Below are positions 51,434-60,966 of a stretch of DNA of 64,000 bases, piece after piece (position 1 is the stretch's first letter; the number at the start of each line of letters is the position of its first letter). The stretch comes from Acinetobacter equi. Lineage in GTDB: Bacteria; Pseudomonadota; Gammaproteobacteria; Pseudomonadales; Moraxellaceae. A program made the translations under genes and the position numbers. The notes under the pieces are model-generated. The model did not search any database and had not been told where the DNA came from. It worked only from the letters and a program-made list of their open reading frames with translations. The stretch is taken from contig NZ_CP012808.1 in NCBI RefSeq assembly GCF_001307195.1, positions 248,001 through 312,000 of the forward strand. The letters are read 5' to 3'.

Positions 51434-53356
51434 TTACTCCACAATGTACCGGCCGCGTTCGGCTACGGCTGTTTTCACTAAATCAACGAACGCATCAATT
51501 GACATAGTACCCAAATTTTTTCCTGAGCGAGTTCGTACATTTACAGTACCTTCCTCTACCTCACGGTCCCCAAGTACCAACAAGTAAGGAATACGCTCTA
51601 GTGTACGTTCACGAATCTTAAAGCCGATTTTCTCATTTCTCAAGTCAGAAATGGCACGAATACCGTTTTCTTTTAGTTTCGCAACGACTGATTCACATGC
51701 TTCAGCTTGTGAATCAGTAATATTCATAACACATGCTTGAATTGGTGCCAACCATGGTGGCATAAATCCAGCATAATGTTCAATAAGTATACCAATAAAA
51801 CGTTCAAAACTGCCAAGAATTGCACGATGTAACATTACTGGCTGATCACGATCGTTATCTTCAGTGACATACGATGCATCTAAACGTTCAGGTAAATTGA
51901 AGTCACACTGAATAGTACCACATTGCCAGATACGACCTAAGCAATCTTTTAAAGAGAATTCAATTTTAGGACCATAGAATGCACCTTCACCAGGCTGTTC
52001 TTGCCATTCTAAACCTGCTTGATCTAAAGCATCTGCTAAAGATTTTTCAGCGACATCCCAAAGTTCATCTGCACCCACACGCTTTTCTGGACGCGTAGAT
52101 AACTTCATTTGAACTTCTTCAAAGCCAAAATCTTTATACACATCTAGAGTTAACTTAATAAAATCAGCAACTTCTTTGCCAATTTGTTCAGTTGTACAGA
52201 AAATATGTGCATCATCTTGTGTGAAGCCACGAACACGCATAATACCGTGTAAAGAACCTGATGGCTCATTACGGTGACAAGAACCAAATTCAGCTAAACG
52301 AATTGGTAAATCACGGTAAGATTTTAAGCCTTGATTAAATACTTGTACGTGACATGGGCAGTTCATTGGTTTTACAGCATAGTTACGGCTTTCAGAATGT
52401 GTCGTAAACATGTTTTCAGCATAGTTTGCTGCATGACCAGATTTTTCCCAAAGTGAAAAGTCTACAATTTGTGGTGTTTTTATTTCTAAATAACCATTCT
52501 CTTGTTGAACTTTACGCATATATTGTTCAAGAACTTGATAAATTGTCCAACCATTTGGATGCCAGAACACCATACCTGGTGCTTCTTCTTGCATATGGAA
52601 TAAATCAAGCGCTTTACCAATTTTACGGTGATCGCGTTTTTCAGCTTCTTCAATACGTTTAATATAAGCAGCTAATTGTTTCTTATCAGCCCAAGCTGTA
52701 CCGTAAATACGTTGTAATTGTTCATTCTTCGCATCACCACGCCAGTAAGCACCTGACATTTTTGTAAGTTTGAATGACTTTAAGAATTTGGTATTTGGTA
52801 CGTGTGGACCACGACACATATCCACATATTCTTGATGATAGTACAAGCCCATTTGGGTCTCTTCTGGCATATCATCAATTAAACGTAATTTATAATCTTC
52901 ACCTCGCTCAGTGAAAACTTTAATTACATCAGCACGTGGTGTCATTTTTTTAATAACATCATAGTCTTGATCGATGAGCTTTTTCATACGCTCTTCAATC
53001 GCTGCCATATCTTCTGGTGTAAATGGTTTTGGACTGAATACGTCATAGTAGAAACCGTCTTCAATGACAGGTCCGATTACCATTTTCACTTCAGGGAATA
53101 ACTGTTTTACAGCATGACCGACTAAATGCGCACATGAATGACGAATAATTTCTAAGCCTTCATCATCTTTTGGCGTAATAATTTGTAAAGTCGCATCTTC
53201 AGTAATCAAATCACAAGCATCGACTAGCTGTCCATTTACTCGACCAGCAACAGTGTTTTTCGCTAAACCGGGACCGATACTAGCAGCAACTTCCATTACT
53301 GATACAGCTTGATCAAATTGCTTTTGATCACCATTTGGCAACGTAATAATTGGCAT
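51434..53356 (-). CDS. thrS: Threonyl-tRNA synthetase
   Basis: ThrRS charges tRNA-Thr and edits mis-acylated Ser. The 640-residue protein (E. coli 642) has the TGS domain (1-62), the editing domain with [16 protein letters not shown] and the zinc-type HxxxH and CRGPH motifs, the class II core ([10 protein letters not shown] zinc Cys, [20 protein letters not shown] motif 2, [19 protein letters not shown] motif 3) and the anticodon-binding domain. AAGGA lies 7 bases before the ATG. Just upstream is a hairpin that copies the tRNA-Thr anticodon arm, pointing to translational self-repression as in E. coli. infC follows in the same transcript. Confidence 0.97.
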   Translation of the reverse strand: MPIITLPNGDQKQFDQAVSVMEVAASIGPGLAKNTVAGRVNGQLVDACDLITEDATLQIITPKDDEGLEIIRHSCAHLVGHAVKQLFPEVKMVIGPVIEDGFYYDVFSPKPFTPEDMAAIEERMKKLIDQDYDVIKKMTPRADVIKVFTERGEDYKLRLIDDMPEETQMGLYYHQEYVDMCRGPHVPNTKFLKSFKLTKMSGAYWRGDAKNEQLQRIYGTAWADKKQLAAYIKRIEEAEKRDHRKIGKALDLFHMQEEAPGMVFWHPNGWTIYQVLEQYMRKVQQENGYLEIKTPQIVDFSLWEKSGHAANYAENMFTTHSESRNYAVKPMNCPCHVQVFNQGLKSYRDLPIRLAEFGSCHRNEPSGSLHGIMRVRGFTQDDAHIFCTTEQIGKEVADFIKLTLDVYKDFGFEEVQMKLSTRPEKRVGADELWDVAEKSLADALDQAGLEWQEQPGEGAFYGPKIEFSLKDCLGRIWQCGTIQCDFNLPERLDASYVTEDNDRDQPVMLHRAILGSFERFIGILIEHYAGFMPPWLAPIQACVMNITDSQAEACESVVAKLKENGIRAISDLRNEKIGFKIRERTLERIPYLLVLGDREVEEGTVNVRTRSGKNLGTMSIDAFVDLVKTAVAERGRYIVE

Positions 53357-53373
53357 ATTAAAATCCTTAAGGA

Positions 53374-53402
53374 GTGATGCCCCGTACCATGGAGCATATC
53401 AC
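53374..53402 (-). promoter_or_regulatory. thrS translational operator mimicking a tRNA-Thr anticodon arm
   Basis: On the minus strand GTGAT-AT-GCTCC, loop ATGGTAC, GGGGC-ATCAC gives a 5+5-bp stem with a 2-base bulge and a seven-base loop. The loop has U at position 33, GGU at 34-36 and A at 37, the layout of the tRNA-Thr(GGU) anticodon loop. It ends 5 bases before the AAGGA ribosome binding site. A TCCTT between the hairpin and this site could pair with it. In E. coli, ThrRS binds such an operator and blocks its own translation. Confidence 0.8.
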
Positions 53403-53595
53403 CGCGAGATTATGATCGAGGAAAACCTCAAAAGATAAAAACGGTGGATAAATATAGAATCACTTAGAATTTTACACGCCATCGCCATTTTAATAAACCA
53501 TTTATCTTTCATTTAAAAAGATTTATACAACCAAGCGGGCTAAATCTATGATTCTTTTTTTCTAAAAATTTAAAATTATCTGTTTTTTCAGACTT

Positions 53596-54366
53596 TTATA
53601 AATTTCTCCAATGTTGTGCCTGACAATTGTTTTGATCCCATAATTGTTTAAAATCATCACTTAATAACCACTGATATTCCACATGCCGTGCAGCATAAAT
53701 TTCATCATCCAAACTCAGTCCATCTTGTGAGGGATGGCACATAATCACACTATTATTTGGTGCTTGTGCCAACCATGTTTTCCAAAGTTTTTTTAATTCA
53801 GCCACATCTGCATCAAAACTATAAATACCACCAAATGAAGCATTATGTGGCCATTCTGACTGTTGTAGTTTTTGTTGTAATGACCATCCACCTAGTGCAA
53901 AAATAATTTTTGCTTTTAATTCTTTTTGAAATGTTGATGTATTACGTAGCGGAATCTTTTGCTGATAACGCTGTTCAATACAATCTAATAAAATCTGACG
54001 AACTTGGGGAAATTGATGTACATGCTGATGGCCATCAATAAAATCTGGAATTGCACCAATTTTTTGCTCAAATTGATCTAATTGATGTTCAATTAAATTT
54101 TTTAATTCTTTTTTAGAAAACCGACCTAAATAAGCTTTAAATAATACTTGCTTCAAATTACCTTGGTGAGCAAGCCCAGTTAAATCAAAATGCAATCCAA
54201 TATCAATATTCAGTTGTCTAAGTATATTCACTTCATCTGGATGAATATCACCTAAACTCATAAAACTAGTCGCTTGGATACGTTTTTGTTTCGCAAGTTC
54301 GATAACTGCTGCATTAATAGCTGGCGAAAGTCCTAAATCATCTACATTAATAATGATATTTTTCAT
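53596..54366 (-). CDS. naxD: YdjC/ChbG-family deacetylase, NaxD-like
   Basis: The 256-residue protein has the YdjC fold: INVDDLGLSPAINAAV near the N-terminus (catalytic Asp and metal Asp), IGLHFDLTG (metal His) and DGHQHVHQFP (metal His). In Francisella and A. baumannii the homologous NaxD deacetylates N-acetylgalactosamine on undecaprenyl phosphate so that galactosamine can be added to lipid A, which gives polymyxin resistance. The neighbours fit that pathway: GtrA, a GT2 transferase and an ArnT-like transferase. The start is the ATG at 54366; a TTG overlapping the gtrA stop is possible. The NaxD role is inferred from context. Confidence 0.75.
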   Translation of the reverse strand: MKNIIINVDDLGLSPAINAAVIELAKQKRIQATSFMSLGDIHPDEVNILRQLNIDIGLHFDLTGLAHQGNLKQVLFKAYLGRFSKKELKNLIEHQLDQFEQKIGAIPDFIDGHQHVHQFPQVRQILLDCIEQRYQQKIPLRNTSTFQKELKAKIIFALGGWSLQQKLQQSEWPHNASFGGIYSFDADVAELKKLWKTWLAQAPNNSVIMCHPSQDGLSLDDEIYAARHVEYQWLLSDDFKQLWDQNNCQAQHWRNL

Positions 54367-54371
54367 TACCT

Positions 54372-54788
54372 TCAACTGCCCCTAAATGCCCAAAAACGTG
54401 CCAACACAAACGTAAAAACTGTAACCAATCCTGTTGCGACAATCCAAATGAGAACATAATATTTTGCTCCCCATAAGTGAATTCCGAACATAAAAAATAT
54501 CTGATTTAAAAGAAATCCGATTACTGAACTAATCAACCATTTTGCACAACTTTTTCGCCAATGCTCTTTATTTTCTAAAGTACGAAAAGTAATTTTTAAG
54601 TGACCAGTAAAACCCACTATAAAAGCAATAAAAAATGCAAAAACATTGGCAAATATAGGCTTAACACTCATTATTTGCACAAAAAAGAGAAGTGATAAAA
54701 AATGTACTAAGGCATTAAAACCACCAACAAGTAAAAAAAATAAACCTTGTTGATGAATTGGCTTTAATCCTGTTTTTTGCTGTCCCAT
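54372..54788 (-). CDS. gtrA: GtrA-family membrane protein (probable lipid-linked sugar flippase)
   Basis: The 138-residue protein has four membrane helices in the GtrA pattern, beginning QGLFFLLVGGFNALVHFL near residue 14 and with a C-terminal FVLARFWAFRGS, where F-x-x-x-R-x-W-x-F is the family end. GtrA proteins are thought to flip undecaprenyl-phosphate-linked sugars to the periplasm. It overlaps the GT2 gene by 25 bases and nearly touches naxD, so the three are coupled. It could carry the GalNAc- or GalN-undecaprenyl phosphate expected in this cluster. Confidence 0.87.
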   Translation of the reverse strand: MGQQKTGLKPIHQQGLFFLLVGGFNALVHFLSLLFFVQIMSVKPIFANVFAFFIAFIVGFTGHLKITFRTLENKEHWRKSCAKWLISSVIGFLLNQIFFMFGIHLWGAKYYVLIWIVATGLVTVFTFVLARFWAFRGS

Positions 54789-55756
54789 TTCTTATCCACA
54801 ATGTAAAGCGGTCTTTGCTTCACTTCATCATAAATTCGACCAATATACTCCCCAATTACACCTAAACAAATAAGCTGTAATCCTGCGGAAAACATAATTC
54901 CAACAGCTAAAGTTGGCCATCCTTCCAAGTCACGTCCAAAAAATATTGTGTCGGCAATAATAAATAATCCGTACAAAATAGCCATGATTGAGACTAAAAA
55001 ACCCATACGGGAAATCCAACGCAAAGGCTTTACAGAAAAAGAAGTAATTGCAATTAACGCTAGCTCAAACAAATGACTAAAATTAAAAGAACTCTTACCT
55101 TCTATACGCTGTTCTGCTTGAAATGGAACATATAATGCTTTAAATCCAACCCATGAATATAAGCCTTTCATAAACCTTTGGCGTTCTGGTAAATTCAGTA
55201 ATGCATCCACAACTTTTCGCTTCATTACACGAAAATCACCTGCATGAGGCTCTAACTGATAGCGCTGTGAATCTTGCATGAAACGATAAAAGATATTTTT
55301 ATATAATTTTAAAAAAATACTTTCATAAGCACGTGTTTCTTGGACAGCTGCCACCATATCAACAGGCGAATGCTCAATTACATTTAACATTTCATCAAGA
55401 ACAGAAATTGGATGCTGTCCATCAGAATCCATCATTGCAACTAATTGCCCACTTGCCTCTTCAAGACCTGCACTTAAGGCAGCCTCTTTGCCAAAATTTC
55501 TGGAAAGTTGAACCAAGTTCAAAGTTACATTTTTAGGCGTAAGTTGACTTTGCTTAGCAAAGACATCATATAAATTATCTTTACTGCCATCATCGACCAA
55601 AATTACTTCAGAACAATCTGCTCTAGATTCAAGGAATGAATAAAGTTTCGGTAAAATTACATCTACATTTTTTGCATCATTGTATGCAGGCAAAATAATA
55701 GACAACTGTATTACTTCATCTATCTCAATATTCATTTCATCTAATGTCTTCGTCAT
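54764..55756 (-). CDS. Family 2 glycosyltransferase (undecaprenyl-phosphate sugar synthase, GtrB/FlmF2-like)
   Basis: The 330-residue protein has a cytoplasmic GT2 domain (about 17-240) with LSIILPAYNDAKNVDVILP, the nucleotide-sugar motif VILVDDGSKDN, the DSDGQHP catalytic DxD region and RRQ-like region near FMKGLYSWVGF. Two C-terminal membrane helices (about 240-265 and 275-300) follow, the arrangement of DPM/GtrB/ArnC enzymes that load a sugar onto undecaprenyl phosphate. In the Francisella scheme FlmF2 does this with GalNAc. The substrate here is inferred only. Start could be Met1 or Met8. Confidence 0.85.
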   Translation of the reverse strand: MTKTLDEMNIEIDEVIQLSIILPAYNDAKNVDVILPKLYSFLESRADCSEVILVDDGSKDNLYDVFAKQSQLTPKNVTLNLVQLSRNFGKEAALSAGLEEASGQLVAMMDSDGQHPISVLDEMLNVIEHSPVDMVAAVQETRAYESIFLKLYKNIFYRFMQDSQRYQLEPHAGDFRVMKRKVVDALLNLPERQRFMKGLYSWVGFKALYVPFQAEQRIEGKSSFNFSHLFELALIAITSFSVKPLRWISRMGFLVSIMAILYGLFIIADTIFFGRDLEGWPTLAVGIMFSAGLQLICLGVIGEYIGRIYDEVKQRPLYIVDKKWDSKKQD

Positions 55757-55768
55757 CTTGATCTATCT

Positions 55769-57240
55769 TCATGATTTAACACATTGTTTAGGGACAAACA
55801 TCTGCCATTGAATAATCAATGGCTCTTTATGAGGAACTTTATCCCAATAAATTGTCCACTCACCTTGCTGAATCTGCATGTCTTTATTACTTTGTATCTC
55901 TGTTAAATAGGGAATAAATGGCTTTTTCCCTTTCTCCCAAAGCACAAATGTACCCTTCTGCTCTAAACGCGCTAAACTCATCCATGGTGAATATGCTTCT
56001 GATGTAGACATCATCACAGATGGAAGATTTTGCATTTTGGTTGCTGCAAGTATAGCAAGCCAATTGTCTCCTGTAAGGTTATCCATCTGACAATCACTTA
56101 ATGCATCCCATTGTTTTTGCACATTCAAACTGATTTCTTGTTGAGGCCAGTCCATTCGCGATGGTTTATTTCGTAGTTGTCCACCAAATTGAACATAACT
56201 CGCCATAACAATGGTGATGACACCTAACCAAATCATTAAGCCCTTCAGTAACCCTCTTTTACGTTGCTGAAAGACTTGATCTGGAATCATTGCGATAAAG
56301 ATTAATGCAACCAAACTCCACATTGGAGAAGCCCACATATCTTTAATATTCACACCAGTTAAAAGACTGATAATAAATAACATTACCCCAGGAAATAGTC
56401 CGATAAATAATATGAAAAACTTATCATTCTGATTAATATTTAATTTATGAATAGATAAACTTTTATTACATAATAAAATAATAATTAAAGGTAAAAAGTT
56501 TGTGAATTGTGCCAATAAATATTTAAAGGCAACAAATGGGTTATAACTATTATCTACCTCATTAGAACGTGCTTGAATATACGTAAATGTTAACCAATCA
56601 TGTTGATATAACCACCAAACATGTGGACTAAATATTATTAATGCTATAAAAATAGAAACCCATGGCTTCACTGTTAGCCACATTAATCGATATGATGTAA
56701 TAAAGGAAAATAAAACAATCGTAAATATTAAAAATGCTACAGAGTACTTCGTCAGCATTCCTATTCCAGACAGCACTCCAAATATAATCCAGTCTTTCCA
56801 TTTATTATATTTTGTTGCTAAATAAAAATAATATATCAGTGCAGCCCAAACAGGCATTTGAGCAACATTATGATTAAACTCTAAAGATGGCCATGTATAA
56901 TAAAATATAGCTAAAACAAATACAGCTGAATAAAATGCCTTTTCTTTAGAAAAAAATTTTTACCAAGCAAATAGACAAATAAAATTGTTATAAATATACA
57001 AATTTGACTTAATATATAAGGTGCAATATATCCAAAAATGGAATAAAAACCATATAAAACCCAAGAAGAAAATGGTGGATGTTTATAATAACCAAGTTGC
57101 CATTCATTTCCCCAATATATACCTTCCGGGACATCTAAAGGATAACTAGAGGATAATATACTAGGAAGGATCATCCATAAAATAAAATATCCTCCAAGAA
57201 AAAGTATAGTTTTCTTATCAATATTTAATTTTTCTATCAT
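55769..57240 (-). pseudogene. ArnT-like (GT39/PMT-superfamily) lipid A sugar transferase, split by a one-base frameshift
   Basis: An N-terminal piece (57240 to 56911; MIEKLNIDKKT..., with YPLDVPEGIYWGNEWQLGYY and KHPPFSSW) and a C-terminal piece (from about 56857 to 55769) are one protein in two frames. The second frame upstream of 56857 reads YYTWPSLEFNHNVAQMPVW, a conserved ArnT-family block, with no ATG needed. The break lies in A5T7 (minus strand) at 56950-56961; adding one base would give a single 490-residue protein. The acidic-rich N-terminal loop with DxPE and KHPP is the undecaprenyl-sugar site. The C-terminal domain is periplasmic. It may be a true mutation, phase variation or a sequence error. 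Confidence 0.82.
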
Positions 57241-57577
57241 AAATAAATCACTACTACACTTTTTGCAAAATTATACGAAAACCATGAATAAAAAAAAACA
57301 ACTATATCGAAAAAAGTCCACCGTACATATCAAATACAATTAAATTTTATAATATCTTAGATTGTTATTTTTTAGGATAAGACCAAGAAAACCATATAAA
57401 ATACTGACCTACATTTTCTTATAATGAGAAAAAACTAGTATCCATTATAAATATTTCATTTCATCCATCACACCCATTGAACAAATATCCGACTAAAGCA
57501 TAAAGGATTTTTTTTCTAAAACCTCATATCTTCAAGAGCATACTGGAACAAAAATGACAAGGATGGGGAACAATAAA
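57241..57577. other. Divergent promoter region between the lipid A cluster and the acyl-CoA ligase gene
   Basis: About 337 bases, very AT-rich, with no credible frame longer than the acyl-CoA ligase start region. Promoters for the two divergent units must lie here. I cannot name one with confidence. Confidence 0.5.
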
Positions 57578-59221
57578 ATGAATGCATATGATGAATTACC
57601 AAGAAATCCAGCAAATTTTGTCGCTTTATCGCCATTACGTTATCTCGAACGTGCAGCTCATATCTACCCCCACCAAGATGCTATTATTCATGGTCATCGC
57701 CATATTTCATGGCAAGAAACCTATAAACGTTGCCGTCAATTCGCTCATCAACTCCAACAACTTGGTATCCAACGCAACGATACCGTATCTGTATTACTAC
57801 CAAACATTCCAGCAATGATTGAAGCCCACTTTGCTGTTCCCATGGCTGGTGCTGTCCTAAATACACTAAATACACGTTTAGATGCTAAAACTTTAGCATT
57901 TATGCTAGAACATGCAGAAACAAAAGTTTTACTCGTTGATCCAGAGTTTTCCTTATTAGCAAAAGAAGCACTTGCTCTCGTTTCGCAAAATATATTTATT
58001 ATTGATGTTGCTGATGATCAATATGAAACATCTACACAAAATCATATTGGTCAAATTGAATATGAACTGTGGCTGGCTCAAGGTAATGAAAATTTTGAAT
58101 GGCATTTACCGAAAGATGAATGGGATGCAATTAGTTTAAGCTATACATCAGGTACAACAGGGAATCCTAAAGGCGTGGTTTATCATCATCGTGGTGCTTA
58201 TTTAAATGCTGCGAGTAATATCATTGCTTGTGGTATGACGCCTCGTGCCACATACCTTTGGACACTCCCTCTCTTTCACTGCAACGGTTGGTGCTTTGCT
58301 TGGACAATGGCTGCAAATGGCGGCACAAATATCTGCTTAAGAAAAGTTGATCCTGAACTTATATTTAAACTCATTCATCAACATAAAGTTGACTATTTCT
58401 GTGGTGCGCCAATTGTTCTATCTATGCTAATCAATACACCTGAAGATAAAAAAATTCCAATTCAACATCGTGTAGAAGTCATGGTCGCAGGTGCTGCTCC
58501 TCCTGCTGCTATTATTGAGGGAATGCGCAATATTGGAATTAATGTAACACATGTCTATGGATTAACTGAAACTTATGGTCCATCTGCACTTTGTGCATCA
58601 CAAGCAGGCTGGTCTGATCTTTCTATTCAAGAACAAGCACAACTTCATTCTCGCCAAGGTGTTCCTTATCCACTACAAGATGGAATGAAAGTCATTGACC
58701 CTAAAACCATGCTTCCAGTTCCACATGATGGTCATACCATGGGTGAAATTATGTTCCGTGGCAATATTGTCATGAAAGGTTATCTAAAAAATCCAGAAGC
58801 AACAGCAGAGACTTTTGCTGGAGGGTGGTTCCACACAGGCGACTTAGCTGTCTGCCAAGCTGATGGTTATGCAAAAATTACAGATCGGTCAAAAGATGTG
58901 ATTATTTCTGGTGGTGAAAATATATCATCTATTGAAGTTGAAGAAATTCTCTACAAGCATCCTGCCGTCATGACAGCAGCTGTTGTTGCCAAACCAGATC
59001 CTCGTTGGCAAGAAGTTCCTTGTGCATTTATTGAATTAAAAGAAGGTATAACTGTTAGTTCAGATGAGATTATGACTTTCTGTCAACAACATTTAGCACG
59101 CTTCAAAGTACCTAAAGACATTGTCATCACTGAAATACCAAAGACATCAACAGGTAAATTACAAAAATTTATTTTAAGAGAATGGGCTAAAGAAAGATCT
59201 GTTGGAGAGTTTAAAATATAG
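57578..59221 (+). CDS. Acyl-CoA ligase (AMP-binding, AlkK/DmdB-like)
   Basis: The 547-residue ANL-superfamily enzyme activates a carboxylic acid, probably a short or medium fatty acid, to its CoA ester. The P-loop SYTSGTTGNPKGV (about 195), VYGLTETYGP, the GGWFHTGDLAVCQADGYAKI and DRSKDVIISGGENISS hinge, and the C-terminal lysine in PKTSTGKLQKF are all intact. I use the ATG at 57578 (MNAYDELPRNPANF), which has GGGGAA seven bases before it; ATGs at 57554 and 57563 add residues with no similarity. It stands alone, and no beta-oxidation gene is adjacent. Confidence 0.9.
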   Translation: MNAYDELPRNPANFVALSPLRYLERAAHIYPHQDAIIHGHRHISWQETYKRCRQFAHQLQQLGIQRNDTVSVLLPNIPAMIEAHFAVPMAGAVLNTLNTRLDAKTLAFMLEHAETKVLLVDPEFSLLAKEALALVSQNIFIIDVADDQYETSTQNHIGQIEYELWLAQGNENFEWHLPKDEWDAISLSYTSGTTGNPKGVVYHHRGAYLNAASNIIACGMTPRATYLWTLPLFHCNGWCFAWTMAANGGTNICLRKVDPELIFKLIHQHKVDYFCGAPIVLSMLINTPEDKKIPIQHRVEVMVAGAAPPAAIIEGMRNIGINVTHVYGLTETYGPSALCASQAGWSDLSIQEQAQLHSRQGVPYPLQDGMKVIDPKTMLPVPHDGHTMGEIMFRGNIVMKGYLKNPEATAETFAGGWFHTGDLAVCQADGYAKITDRSKDVIISGGENISSIEVEEILYKHPAVMTAAVVAKPDPRWQEVPCAFIELKEGITVSSDEIMTFCQQHLARFKVPKDIVITEIPKTSTGKLQKFILREWAKERSVGEFKI

Positions 59222-59243
59222 CATTATATTTTAAATCATATAA

Positions 59244-59270
59244 TAAAAAGCGACTCAATTTGAGTCGCTC
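59244..59270. terminator. Terminator between acyl-CoA ligase and darP
   Basis: AGCGACTCA / TGAGTCGCT with a 3-base loop and an A/T tract reading as UUUUUAUUA on the minus strand, so it mainly ends the darP operon. The stem is nearly the same as the pabB terminator at 5461. Confidence 0.85.
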
Positions 59271-59290
59271 TCACATTACTAAAACTCACA

Positions 59291-59824
59291 TTAATTATCT
59301 GAAATTAATGCTACTTGTTGTACATAGTTAAATAATTTCAACTTAGACTCTGCCAATTCAGTTTCACCAACTTGTTTACTCATATCACGATGAATACGTA
59401 AGACATGTTGACGTATTGTATGGCGTTCAGCAGCATTATAAGTTTTTACAAACTCGTTAATTACTGGATCACCATCTTTAATAATACGTTCTACCCAACG
59501 CTGTAATTGTGCTGTTTTTTTAGCACCTTGTTGTGGTGTTAAATAAGATAAAATAACACTCTCATCTTCATTACGTAATAACTTACCTACACGCTGAAAT
59601 TGACGACGACGAGCTTCATGTGAAGTAATCGTCTGCGCATCCAATAATGCATCAATTAAGCGCTCTTCAACAGGAAGATTTTGAATCTGTTTTGGACTTA
59701 GCTCTGCGAGTTGCTCACCTAAAGCAGCCATGCGTTGCACAGCTTTCTTTTGTTCGGTTTTACTTGCACGCCCTTCTAAAGCATTAAAGTCATCTTCAGT
59801 AAAACGGTGCGGTTGACGTGCCAC
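59291..59824 (-). CDS. darP: DarP/YjgA ribosome-associated protein
   Basis: DarP (YjgA) associates with 50S assembly intermediates and helps peptidyl-transferase centre maturation in E. coli. The 177-residue, highly charged helical protein has the family blocks LIDALLDAQTITSHEARRRQ and QFQRVGKLLRNED. It starts at GTG at 59824, 2 bases after the npr stop, with GAGG about 10 bases upstream. It is the last gene of the pcnB-to-darP run and ends at a terminator. The length fits E. coli YjgA (183). Confidence 0.9.
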   Translation of the reverse strand: MARQPHRFTEDDFNALEGRASKTEQKKAVQRMAALGEQLAELSPKQIQNLPVEERLIDALLDAQTITSHEARRRQFQRVGKLLRNEDESVILSYLTPQQGAKKTAQLQRWVERIIKDGDPVINEFVKTYNAAERHTIRQHVLRIHRDMSKQVGETELAESKLKLFNYVQQVALISDN

Positions 59825-59826
59825 GA

Positions 59827-60096
59827 TTAATCTGCCTCGTAAAATTTTGCTACGAATAATGCTTGAATTTCAGACAAAGCTTTTTCTTCATCTACACCTT
59901 CAATCACTAAGCGTAAAGTTGTACCTTTGCCAGCACCAAGCATAAGCAAAGACATAATATTTTTTGCATCCACTAATTTTTCACCTTTTCCAATACGAAT
60001 GGAAGAGCGAAATTTAGTTGTCACTTCAATAAGTTTTCCAGATGCACGTGCATGTAAACCTAGTTTATTAATTACGTCAACAGTTGTGTCAATCAT
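59827..60096 (-). CDS. ptsO: HPr-like phosphocarrier NPr of the nitrogen PTS
   Basis: The 89-residue HPr-fold protein has the phospho-histidine in [12 protein letters not shown] (His15) and the second block [20 protein letters not shown], as in NPr. It should take phosphate from EI-Ntr (PtsP). Its start overlaps the rapZ stop. In E. coli, npr follows rapZ in the rpoN cluster; here rapZ-npr is separated from rpoN by about 48 kb and no ptsN is beside it. In A. baumannii, NPr has been reported as a partner of GigB, whose gene is in this window. Confidence 0.9.
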   Translation of the reverse strand: MIDTTVDVINKLGLHARASGKLIEVTTKFRSSIRIGKGEKLVDAKNIMSLLMLGAGKGTTLRLVIEGVDEEKALSEIQALFVAKFYEAD

Positions 60097-60944
60097 GACC
60101 AGTGCTTCATTTCTCTATGTAAGACCTGAATAGACCAATTTTTTTGCAAAGCCTTTTGCAATCTATCCACGATAAAAACTGAACGATGCTGCCCACCTGT
60201 ACACCCAATCGAAATTGTAATGTAATGTCGATGACCCTCTTCAAAAGCAGGCAACCATTTCTCTAAAAAATTATAAATATCTTGGAACATTTCATTTGTT
60301 TGTTGATTACTTCCCAAGAATTTTTGTACAGGCCCATCTAAACCTGAATATTTACGTAATTCTATATCCCAATGGGGATTTGGTAAATGGCGTACATCAA
60401 AAACATAATCAGCATCCAAAGGAATACCATGTTTATAACCGAATGATTGCAAAATAACAATGAGTTGATCTGCCTGACCTAAACGGTTCCACAATGTATG
60501 CTTTAAATCGTGTACGCTAAAATCTGTCGTATCAATTGTAATAGTCGCTCTGATATGTACAGGTAATAATAAATTTTTTTCTTCTTGAATACACTCATTT
60601 AAACTTTTAAAACGATTCGCCAAAGGATGAGGGCGTCTTGCCGCACTAAAGCGTGCAATTAATTCCTGATCTTTTGTTGTTAAATAAATTACATCAACTT
60701 GACCATATTGCCGTAACAGTTCAAAAACATGGTCAAATTCTTGTAAATCTTCGTTCGTACTACGAACATCAACACCTAATGCTAAAAGTTCTAAATTATT
60801 TTCCTTATCAAGCTTTAAAACAATTTCAGGGAGCAAAGCTACAGGCAAATTATCAATACAGTAATAACCTAAATCTTCAAGTATCTCTAAAGCTGATGAC
60901 TTTCCAGAACCAGATTGACCTGTAACAATTAAAATGCGTTTCAT
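60093..60944 (-). CDS. rapZ: RNase adapter / nucleotide-binding protein RapZ
   Basis: RapZ in E. coli delivers the small RNA GlmZ to RNase E, adjusting GlmS and amino-sugar supply. The 283-residue protein (E. coli 284) has Walker [14 protein letters not shown], a Walker B-like DNLPVALL, and the C-terminal domain with [14 protein letters not shown]. The start is the ATG at 60944 (MKRILIV), with AAGGGGTGG upstream. It follows panC by about 20 bases and overlaps npr by an ATGA. Whether GlmZ exists in this organism is not known from the window; other roles are possible. Confidence 0.93.
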   Translation of the reverse strand: MKRILIVTGQSGSGKSSALEILEDLGYYCIDNLPVALLPEIVLKLDKENNLELLALGVDVRSTNEDLQEFDHVFELLRQYGQVDVIYLTTKDQELIARFSAARRPHPLANRFKSLNECIQEEKNLLLPVHIRATITIDTTDFSVHDLKHTLWNRLGQADQLIVILQSFGYKHGIPLDADYVFDVRHLPNPHWDIELRKYSGLDGPVQKFLGSNQQTNEMFQDIYNFLEKWLPAFEEGHRHYITISIGCTGGQHRSVFIVDRLQKALQKNWSIQVLHREMKHWS

Positions 60945-60966
60945 AGCAGTGCCACCCCTTAGCAAT

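Noticed and set aside
54764..57240. O-antigen serotype-conversion (gtrABC) phage cluster
   Set aside because: gtrA and a gtrB-like gene are present, but the YdjC deacetylase and ArnT-like transferase, and the lack of any integrase or attachment site, fit lipid A modification better.
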